Shown piece by piece: positions 4,664 to 10,274 of a DNA stretch of 10,274 nt; the first letter of the stretch is position 1; each line of letters starts with the position of its first letter. The stretch lies in contig JAFCEA010000023.1 of the NCBI GenBank assembly GCA_017609385.1, forward strand, positions 1 through 10,274, given 5' to 3'. The translations under genes and the position numbers were made by a program. This stretch comes from Candidatus Woesearchaeota archaeon (GTDB taxonomy: Archaea; Nanobdellota; Nanobdellia; Woesearchaeales; CG1-02-33-12). The notes under the pieces were generated by a model. That model ran no database searches. It saw nothing but the letters and a program-made list of their open reading frames with translations, and was not told where the DNA came from.

Positions 4664-6451
4664 TTACCTATTAAGCTTAATGACAATTCCATTCTCTCTT
4701 TTTCTTCTGAACAACAGGAGCCCTAACAAAAGCCCAATTAAAATTCCTAACATTAATGCTGAAAAAAACCTTTTGTCAATATAAGGCATAAGTGTTTTTT
4801 TATTATTATCAAAATAGATGTCAAGATTACTTAATTCAAGAGCATACTCTGCATATAGTAAAGCAGAGTATTTATCATTATCTTTTAGGCTTTTTGCATA
4901 TTCATAATAAGAATATCCAATTATTGGAAACAATCCCTTTTTGCTTGTCTCAACAATATTTTTCTCAACAATTTCTAATTTCTTATTCAGCAAGCCTTCA
5001 ATATGCTCTTCCTCAACACCTAAAGTAGAAAGTATAATGTCTGACTCTGCCTTTGCCTTGCTTGCTTTAAACAAGCAGAGATCATAATCCTCGTTTTCCA
5101 TATCAGAATAAGCAAGGTCTATCTCTTTTTTTGTATCAGTAAGAACATCTGGAAAAAACAACATTACATACTGATAGCGCTCCTCTGCCTCAAATATCTT
5201 TGTCATGCAAGATCTCCTTAAAACTTCTTTATTAAAATCAAATTTCTTTCCTTTATTGTTAAAGAATTCACTCCATGCCTTGGCGCTGTAAAATCTTTCA
5301 ACAGCATATGCTAAAGAGCCAATGCTTTTATTTATTTCACCCTTTCCAAGCAGTTCCTCACTTAGCTCAAGGTAATACTCTGCTTCTATGAGTCTTTCCT
5401 TTACTATTGCATATGTCTGGAGATCAGTTATTGTTTCATACTTAAATGGCAGCTCTGAATCAAAATCTTTTATTTCATCACGTGTTAATTTTATTTTGTC
5501 TGCTACATCTTTTTTCTTCATATCACTCATTAAGAATATAATCTGCCTGTATTTTGTGTTGGCACCAAAACAAAAGCTTGCAGCAGAATAGAATGTATTT
5601 TTATTAAAAGCAGTTTCTCCTTTTTCAGTAAAGTTTTTTGCATTTTCCTCTATTTTGATAAGCTCCTCATTCAGTTCCTGTTCTTTTAAATTTTCAAATT
5701 CTTTTTTCAGTTTCTGGCTCTTGTTGCATAATCTTTCTGCCAATATTCTCATAATTCCAGCATATTCATCAGTTATTTTAGGGATTTCATTTATTGTTTC
5801 TTTTTTCTTTCCTGTAAATTCATATAAAATATCATCAATATCAGACACTTCAACAACAATTATGTTTTTTTCATTTCCATATTCAATCAAATCAATTGTC
5901 TTATTATCCTTTTCCTTTGAAAATCTGGTGCCTGCAGGTATTAGCACTTTTTTTATTTTTATTTCTGAGGCAGCATCTATCTTTTCTTTAAGACCCCCTA
6001 CTGGCCCAACAATTCCCCCGGAATTTATTGTTCCTGTTATTGTTATATCCTCATTAATATTCAGGTTATCAAGCATTGCAATTGTTAGTGCAGATATTGC
6101 AGAGCCTGCGCTTGGGCCGCCTATGATGGATGACTCTGCCCTTATTGTGTAAAAGAAATCATAGTTATCACAATCAGCATTGACATATTTGCATGCTATC
6201 TCTCTTGCAAACCTTGTTGATATCTGGGTATCAAGCTTTGTTAGGGGGTATGTTTCAATAAAAACGCGGCCAGTTCCTGGCTTGATCTCAAGATAAAGGT
6301 CTGCTGGAGAGCCTTCATAACCATCCTTTGTCTGGCTTACAGCTAATAAAGGCATGTGACCAATATTTGCATAACAAACAGGCATTATCAATACAAGGAA
6401 TAGTATTAATTTTAATGAAAAAAGCACCTTTTTTGATTTTAATAGCTTCAT
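4664..6451 (-). CDS. Archaeal S16 Lon-like membrane-anchored serine protease
   Basis: A 595-residue exported protease of the COG1750 kind: a Lon-type proteolytic domain without the AAA+ ATPase. Residues 1-28 are a signal sequence (basic start, hydrophobic 9-25, C-Y-A near the cleavage site). The mature part opens with N-I-G-H-M-P-L-L-A-V. The Ser-Lys dyad is visible: S114 in G-G-P-S-A-G and K155 in G-G-L-K-E-K, with T-G-T-I-N-S-G-G (140-147) between, as in Lon. From about 225 to 545 follows a long helical region rich in Glu and Lys, perhaps for substrate recognition or oligomerisation. A single span at about 563-580 and a basic R-R-K-R tail place the catalytic domain outside the membrane and the C-terminus in the cytoplasm. 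It begins 24 nt after the topA stop, with its own TATA-like box over that stop, so it need not depend on topA transcription. Confidence 0.9.
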   Translation of the reverse strand: MKLLKSKKVLFSLKLILFLVLIMPVCYANIGHMPLLAVSQTKDGYEGSPADLYLEIKPGTGRVFIETYPLTKLDTQISTRFAREIACKYVNADCDNYDFFYTIRAESSIIGGPSAGSAISALTIAMLDNLNINEDITITGTINSGGIVGPVGGLKEKIDAASEIKIKKVLIPAGTRFSKEKDNKTIDLIEYGNEKNIIVVEVSDIDDILYEFTGKKKETINEIPKITDEYAGIMRILAERLCNKSQKLKKEFENLKEQELNEELIKIEENAKNFTEKGETAFNKNTFYSAASFCFGANTKYRQIIFLMSDMKKKDVADKIKLTRDEIKDFDSELPFKYETITDLQTYAIVKERLIEAEYYLELSEELLGKGEINKSIGSLAYAVERFYSAKAWSEFFNNKGKKFDFNKEVLRRSCMTKIFEAEERYQYVMLFFPDVLTDTKKEIDLAYSDMENEDYDLCLFKASKAKAESDIILSTLGVEEEHIEGLLNKKLEIVEKNIVETSKKGLFPIIGYSYYEYAKSLKDNDKYSALLYAEYALELSNLDIYFDNNKKTLMPYIDKRFFSALMLGILIGLLLGLLLFRRKRENGIVIKLNR

Positions 6452-6473
6452 AGCACTTAGAAAAATAATCTGT

Positions 6474-6481
6474 TATTAAAT
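6474..6481 (-). promoter_or_regulatory. TATA-like box of the S16 protease gene
   Basis: Minus strand ATTTAATA, overlapping the topA stop codon, with its near edge 23 nt from the ATG at 6451. This is the same spacing as at three other genes here. No Shine-Dalgarno sequence lies before the ATG. Confidence 0.45.
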
Positions 6482-8536
6482 ATTTTTTGATTCTGTTTGT
6501 TTGCCTTTGCAATTATGGTTTATGCAGAAAACCCAGGGCTTTCTTCCTTTTGTTATAACCATTACCATTGGATAATCGCATTCTGGGCACTGTTTATCTA
6601 CTGACTTTACGAGCCCTTTCTGCGGAAGGCTAAATGTTGTCTTGCATTTTGGATAGTTATCGCAAGCAATAAAGCGCTTTTTTGTTTTCTTTGAGAATAT
6701 TATTCTTAAGTTTCCTTTCTTGCATACAGGGCATTTTCCAATTAGGTTGGCCTTGTTTTGAGTTTCTATTGTTGCTTCTTTTAAGCCAGCACCGATATCT
6801 TTTTCCTTTTTCTTGAAATCAGCAAGTATCTCTTTAAGGCTTTGCTTTGCCTCTTCAAGAACAAGCTCTGGCTTTTTCTTGCCCCCCTGTATTTCATCCA
6901 TCTCAATCTCAAAGTGCCTTGTAAGCTCCTCATCTAATATTCTTGGACAATATTTCTCAAGTGTTTCAACAGCGCTTATTCCAAGGTCTGTTGCTTCTAT
7001 TGTTTTTCCTTTTATATAACCGCGCTGAAACAATGTGTCAATTATCTGTGCCCTTGTTGCTTTTGTTCCAAGGTTTCTTTTTGCAAGCTCCTTTATGATT
7101 GATGCAGGTGTATAATGTTTTGGTGGCTGTGTTTCTTTGTTATACATATTTATTTCCCTGACATCAACATCTTCTTTTTCCCTGACAGCAGGAAGTTCCT
7201 CTTCCTTTCCTGAAACATACGGCTCATAAAAAGTATGCCATCCTTTTTCAACAGTTGTTGTTCCCTTTGCAACAAATATCTCATTGTTGCAGCTAATTTT
7301 GATTACAACTGTTTCCTTTACAGCAGGGTCTGCAAATGTTGCCATAAACCTCTTTACAATAAGATCATAAAGCTTTAATTCCTGGTCTTCAAGCCCTTTT
7401 GGTAAGATTCCAGTTGGATATATTGCAGGATGTGCAGGATCTGTACTTTTTCCATCATTTGGCACAAGTCCTTTTTTTAATAATTCATTGCACAAGCTTG
7501 AGTAAGTTTCTTGCTTTGATAATTTTTCCAGAATCTTTTTATATCCAATCTCTTTTGGTAGTTTCTGGCTTGAGGTTCTCGGATATGAAATAAATCCAGA
7601 TGTATAAAGCTCCTGAGCAATAGCAAGGCTGTCTTTTGGAGAAATTCTTAAACAGCGGTAAGCCTCAATCTGCATTGTTGTTAAATCAAATGGAACTGGA
7701 GGAGCCTGCTTGAATTTTGTTTTTTTAACTTCCTTTATTTTTGCAAGCTTTTGTCCCTTAACATGTTTCATTACCCCATCTGCTTTTTTCTTGTCCCAGA
7801 ATTTATCCTCTTCATGCAGTGCTTTTATAGTGCCATCAGTAACATCTCCTGTTAACTCTATCTGCCAGAATGGAACTGGCTTGAAAGCTTTTATTTCTCT
7901 GTCTCTGTCAACTATTATCTTTAAAGCTGGGCCCTGGACACGGCCAGAGCTAAGCACTTTGAAAAATCCTGCTGATTTTATTGCAAAGGTTAGTGCTCTT
8001 GAAAGGTTAATGCCATAATACCAGTCAAGCTCATGCCTTGTTTCTCCTGCGCTGGCAAGTCCATGGTCAATTGTTTTTGATTTTTTTTCATAGGCATTTA
8101 TTAAATCCTGCTTTGTCAATGTAGAGAATTTCATTCTGTTTGCATCTTTTTGCTTGCATATAAATCTCAAAACATTAAAGCCAATTAGCTCGCCCTCAAT
8201 ATCATAATCGCATGCAATAGTAAAAGAATCAGCCTCTTTGCTTGCCTTTTTTATTGCATCAATATATTTCTTTGTAAACTTAGCACTGTTATTTTGTTCA
8301 AATACAGGAACCCACTCAACATTAAAAACAGGATAAACCCACCCTTTTTTGTCTTTTTCTGCTAATCCGTAAAGATGGCCAACTGCACAGCAGACAACAA
8401 TATCTTTCTTACCGTGGGTTATTTTATAGTATGGAACCTTTTTGTATAATTCCTTAATCATCTTTCCATGGGCGAGAGCACTGGCTATCTTTTCTGCGGC
8501 CTTTGGCTTTTCAGTAATTATTAATTCATATGACAT
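6476..8536 (-). CDS. topA: DNA topoisomerase I (type IA)
   Basis: A 686-residue archaeal type IA topoisomerase, which relaxes negative supercoils by cutting one strand through a 5'-phosphotyrosine link. Domains in order: Toprim at about 1-140 with the catalytic Glu in T-E-K-P (E9) and the metal-binding D-x-D-x-E triad (D110, D112, E114); central toroid with S-S-G-R-V-Q (196-201); active site F-I-S-Y-P-R-T-S-S with Y318; D-P-A-H-P (366-370) and G-T-K-A-T-R (490-495), both typical of the family. The C-terminus carries two four-cysteine ribbons (C602, C605, C625, C631; C650, C653, C671, C676) that would bind single-stranded DNA. All key residues are present and the length is normal. The ATG follows a TATA box by 23 nt, so the mRNA is probably leaderless. 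Divergent from gap across 118 bp. Confidence 0.95.
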   Translation of the reverse strand: MSYELIITEKPKAAEKIASALAHGKMIKELYKKVPYYKITHGKKDIVVCCAVGHLYGLAEKDKKGWVYPVFNVEWVPVFEQNNSAKFTKKYIDAIKKASKEADSFTIACDYDIEGELIGFNVLRFICKQKDANRMKFSTLTKQDLINAYEKKSKTIDHGLASAGETRHELDWYYGINLSRALTFAIKSAGFFKVLSSGRVQGPALKIIVDRDREIKAFKPVPFWQIELTGDVTDGTIKALHEEDKFWDKKKADGVMKHVKGQKLAKIKEVKKTKFKQAPPVPFDLTTMQIEAYRCLRISPKDSLAIAQELYTSGFISYPRTSSQKLPKEIGYKKILEKLSKQETYSSLCNELLKKGLVPNDGKSTDPAHPAIYPTGILPKGLEDQELKLYDLIVKRFMATFADPAVKETVVIKISCNNEIFVAKGTTTVEKGWHTFYEPYVSGKEEELPAVREKEDVDVREINMYNKETQPPKHYTPASIIKELAKRNLGTKATRAQIIDTLFQRGYIKGKTIEATDLGISAVETLEKYCPRILDEELTRHFEIEMDEIQGGKKKPELVLEEAKQSLKEILADFKKKEKDIGAGLKEATIETQNKANLIGKCPVCKKGNLRIIFSKKTKKRFIACDNYPKCKTTFSLPQKGLVKSVDKQCPECDYPMVMVITKGRKPWVFCINHNCKGKQTESKNI

Positions 8537-8558
8537 AAATCCTAAAGAATTAATAAAT

Positions 8559-8566
8559 CTTATAAA
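8559..8566 (-). promoter_or_regulatory. TATA box of topA
   Basis: Minus strand TTTATAAG, near edge 23 nt from the ATG at 8536, centre at -26.5. Transcription is predicted to begin at the start codon. Confidence 0.6.
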
Positions 8567-8607
8567 AAGCTTGTGGAATAAATGTCTTTATTTAAAAAAA
8601 CCCAAAA

Positions 8608-8615
8608 CATATAAA
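8608..8615 (+). promoter_or_regulatory. TATA box of the gap-pgk operon
   Basis: CATATAAA, continuing into AAG, centred about 43 nt before the gap ATG. Transcription should start near 8638, leaving a leader of about 17 nt that contains the ribosome binding site. Confidence 0.6.
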
Positions 8616-8642
8616 AAGAAGTAATGATTAATCTTAGTTATT

Positions 8643-8651
8643 AGAGGTGAT
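8643..8651 (+). promoter_or_regulatory. Shine-Dalgarno sequence of gap
   Basis: AGAGGTGAT, a near-perfect complement of the 3' end of archaeal 16S rRNA, three bases before the ATG at 8655. It is the strongest such site at a complete gene in the window and settles the start. Confidence 0.85.
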
Positions 8652-8654
8652 TTT

Positions 8655-9650
8655 ATGATAAGGGTTGCAATTAATGGTTTTGGAAGGATTGGAAGGCTTG
8701 TTTTCAGGGCCGGAATAAATAATAAAAATATAGATTTTGTTGCTGTAAATGACTTAACAGATGCAAAAACACTTGCTCATCTGCTGAAGTATGATTCTGT
8801 CCATGGCATATTAAATGCAGATATTAAATCAAAGGATAGTTCTATTGTGGTTGATGGAAAAGAGATAAAGGTTTTCTCAGAAAGAGATCCTGAAAAGCTG
8901 CCATGGAAAAAACTTGATATTGATATTGTTGTTGAAAGCACTGGAATATTCAGAACAAAAGAAGGGGCTGAAAAACACCTAAAGGCAGGAGCAAAAAAGG
9001 TTTTGATATCTGCTCCATTTAAGGGAAAAGATTTTATAAAAACAATTGTGATTGGAGTAAATGAGAAAGATTATGATAAGGAAAAGGACAATGTTATTTC
9101 ATTAGCATCATGCACAACAAACTGCCTTGCACCAGTTGTAAAAGTTCTGAATGATAACTTTGGCATTGAAAAGGGTTTTATGACAACAGTCCATGCCTAT
9201 ACAAATGACCAGAAAATCCTTGACCTTCCTCACAAAGATTTAAGAAGAGCAAGGGCTGCTAATCTTTCAATAATACCAACAACAACAGGAGCTGCAAAGG
9301 CTGTAACAGAAACAATACCAGAGCTTAAGGGCAAGCTTGATGGAATGGCAATGAGGGTTCCTGTTGCAGACGGCTCAATAACAGATTTTGTTACTGTTTT
9401 GAAAAAAGAGGCAACTGCTGAGGAAATAAATAAATTGTTCAAATCAGTTTCAGAGCACGAACTGAAGGGCATAATTCAATATACAGACGAGCCAATTGTT
9501 TCAATAGATGTTGTTGGAAACCCTCATTCTGCAATCCTTGACGGGCCCTTGACAAAATCATATGGAAAGCTTGTAAAGGTAATTGCATGGTATGATAATG
9601 AATGGGGTTATTCATGCAGAATGATTGATTTTATTGAAATGATGATTTAG
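8655..9650 (+). CDS. gap: Glyceraldehyde-3-phosphate dehydrogenase, bacterial-type class I
   Basis: A 331-residue phosphorylating GAPDH that interconverts glyceraldehyde 3-phosphate and 1,3-bisphosphoglycerate with NAD(H) in the cytoplasm. The start I-N-G-F-G-R-I-G-R (6-14) is the Rossmann nucleotide loop; N32-D33 in the V-N-D-L-T-D segment (Asp at this place favours NAD+ over NADP+); A-S-C-T-T-N-C holds catalytic C153; H180 in H-A-Y-T-N-D-Q is the catalytic base; W-Y-D-N-E-W-G-Y (312-319) closes the family pattern. This is the bacterial/eukaryotic form. Most archaea carry the distant archaeal-type enzyme, whose start and cysteine motif differ, so lateral transfer from bacteria in this lineage is likely. 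Length is normal and all catalytic residues are present. It is first in an operon with pgk, 8 nt downstream. Confidence 0.96.
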   Translation: MIRVAINGFGRIGRLVFRAGINNKNIDFVAVNDLTDAKTLAHLLKYDSVHGILNADIKSKDSSIVVDGKEIKVFSERDPEKLPWKKLDIDIVVESTGIFRTKEGAEKHLKAGAKKVLISAPFKGKDFIKTIVIGVNEKDYDKEKDNVISLASCTTNCLAPVVKVLNDNFGIEKGFMTTVHAYTNDQKILDLPHKDLRRARAANLSIIPTTTGAAKAVTETIPELKGKLDGMAMRVPVADGSITDFVTVLKKEATAEEINKLFKSVSEHELKGIIQYTDEPIVSIDVVGNPHSAILDGPLTKSYGKLVKVIAWYDNEWGYSCRMIDFIEMMI

Positions 9651-9658
9651 ATGATAAA

Positions 9659-10072
9659 ATGATTCCAACAATGAAGGATTTTGATTTTGAAGGCAAGAAA
9701 GTTTTGGTGAGGGTTGACTTTAATGTTCCCTTGGATGATGAGGGAAACATAACTGAAGATGAGAGAATAATAGCTGCAATTCCAACAATAACTTTCCTTT
9801 TGGAAAAGAATGCTAAAATTATACTTATGAGCCATCTTGGAAGGCCGAAAGGCCAAGTAGTCGAAAAATTAAAGATGAACAAGATTGCTAAAAAACTTAG
9901 TGACTTGTTAGATAAAGAAGTAATAAAATTAGATGATTGCATTGGTCAGGATGTAAGAGAAAAAGTAAATGAAATGAAAAATAAGGATGTTATTTTATTG
10001 GAAAACCTGAGATTTCATGCAGAGGAGGAAAAAAATGATGAAGAATTTGCAAAAGAGCTTTGTTTATGTTAA
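9659..10072 (+). CDS. pgk: Phosphoglycerate kinase, N-terminal part, frame broken
   Basis: Codes for 137 residues matching the first third of phosphoglycerate kinase, which transfers phosphate from 1,3-bisphosphoglycerate to ADP. Landmarks: R-V-D-F-N-V-P (18-24), S-H-L-G-R-P-K-G (58-65) and E-N-L-R-F-H (115-120), all substrate-binding motifs of the N-domain. After F-A-K-E-L (130-134) the frame runs into C-L-C and a TAA. The expected continuation, V-Y-V-N-D-A-F, is found in the +1 frame. Relatives have about eight residues (24 nt) between F-A-K and Y-V-N-D; only 10 nt are present, so about 14 nt are missing. The gene is thus either a frameshift mutant, an assembly error, or expressed as two pieces. 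The start at 9659 is 8 nt after gap; M5 at 9671 is an alternative. The style is bacterial rather than archaeal. Confidence 0.85.
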   Translation: MIPTMKDFDFEGKKVLVRVDFNVPLDDEGNITEDERIIAAIPTITFLLEKNAKIILMSHLGRPKGQVVEKLKMNKIAKKLSDLLDKEVIKLDDCIGQDVREKVNEMKNKDVILLENLRFHAEEEKNDEEFAKELCLC

Positions 10073-10274
10073 TGATGCATTTGCAAACTCCCATAGAAAT
10101 CATGCTTCTATGACTGGAATAACAAAATTTCTGCCGAGCTATGCCGGATTTCTTGTTGAAAAGGAAATAACAATACTAACAAAAATAATGCAGAATCCTG
10201 AAAAGCCGTTTGTTGCAATAATTGGTGGTGCAAAGCCAGACAAGATAAATGTAATAAAAAACCTTTTGAGGTTT
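10035..10274 (+). CDS. pgk: Phosphoglycerate kinase, continuation in +1 frame, partial
   Basis: The +1 frame is open to the right edge and continues the kinase: V-Y-V-N-D-A-F-A-N-S-H-R, then L-P-S-Y-A-G-F-L-V-E-K-E-I, then I-I-G-G-A-K followed by D-K-I and N-L-L, all in family order. Conserved sequence begins at about 10056. I place the feature start at the ATG at 10035 because it is in this frame and lies six bases behind GGAGG (10024-10028), so ribosomes could start there and make a separate C-terminal piece that overlaps the first frame by 38 nt. The same GGAGG also encodes conserved Glu codons, so it may be fortuitous. The hinge and nucleotide-binding domain lie beyond the window, so whether the rest is intact cannot be seen. 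Confidence 0.7.
   Translation, partial: MMKNLQKSFVYVNDAFANSHRNHASMTGITKFLPSYAGFLVEKEITILTKIMQNPEKPFVAIIGGAKPDKINVIKNLLRF

Noticed and set aside
5655..6152. 165-codon open frame on the + strand inside the S16 protease gene
   Set aside because: Antisense shadow: hydrophobic, Ser/Phe/Ile-rich product, no promoter or ribosome site, while the minus strand frame matches a known protease with catalytic residues.
6315..6512. 65-codon minus-strand frame over the topA-S16 junction
   Set aside because: Out of frame with both well-supported genes it overlaps and shows no family features.
6813..8018. Several + strand frames opposite topA
   Set aside because: Shadows of a complete topoisomerase gene with all motifs.
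9230..9942. Minus-strand frames opposite gap and pgk
   Set aside because: Antisense to conserved coding sequence, low-complexity products, no promoter.
10029..10035. A7 run as the cause of the pgk frameshift
   Set aside because: The upstream frame still matches the family for about 20 nt after the run, through F-A-K-E-L, so the shift occurs later.
1..10274. tRNA, rRNA, insertion sequences, attachment sites or defence genes
   Set aside because: No cloverleaf, rRNA segment, transposase, integrase or nuclease-defence signature was seen on either strand.

Overview
The window looks like a chromosomal segment of an AT-rich archaeon, most likely a small-genome DPANN lineage (Woesearchaeota/Pacearchaeota-like; this placement is inference). 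Archaeal marks are an S16 Lon-like membrane protease of the COG1750 type, an archaeal topoisomerase I, a TtuA/Ncs6-type protein, TATA-box promoters and probable leaderless genes. The adjacent gap and pgk genes are instead of the bacterial kind.

Layout. 1-169 (-): start of S-adenosylhomocysteinase, running off the left edge. 170-423: its upstream region, with a short tandem repeat, a palindrome and a T-rich terminator candidate. 424-981 (-): unrecognised zinc-binding protein with a C-terminal C2H2-like finger. 1052-2083 (-): two-domain phospholipase-D-family lipoprotein with a fresh 33-bp internal duplication. 2234-2588 (+): two tiny membrane proteins of 31 and 85 residues. 2621-4355 (-): a two-gene operon of a degenerate TtuA/Ncs6-like protein followed by a GH3 (NagZ-like) glycosidase. 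4356-4663: a gene-free interval holding a strong + strand promoter and two tandem 32-nt hairpins, a candidate undescribed ncRNA. 4664-6451 (-): S16 protease. 6476-8536 (-): topA. 8655-10274 (+): gap followed by pgk; the pgk reading frame is broken by an apparent 14-nt deletion and the gene runs off the right edge.

Working together. GAPDH and phosphoglycerate kinase catalyse consecutive steps of lower glycolysis/gluconeogenesis and form one transcription unit. SAH hydrolase clears the by-product of SAM-dependent methylation. TopA and the S16 protease are same-strand housekeeping genes, each with its own apparent promoter. Four genes (PLD, TtuA-like, S16, topA) have a TATA-like octamer ending exactly 23 nt before the ATG and no Shine-Dalgarno sequence, which predicts leaderless mRNAs. 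The gap gene has a longer leader with a perfect GAGGTGAT.

Most worth a second look: the tandem-hairpin RNA at about 4497-4650, whose non-Watson-Crick pairs are all G-U on the + strand and whose linkers carry the anti-Shine-Dalgarno sequence AUCACCUC; the TtuA-like protein that has lost its PP-loop and Fe-S cysteines; the GH3 enzyme with Asp replaced by Asn in the catalytic dyad; and the broken pgk with a well-placed internal restart site.
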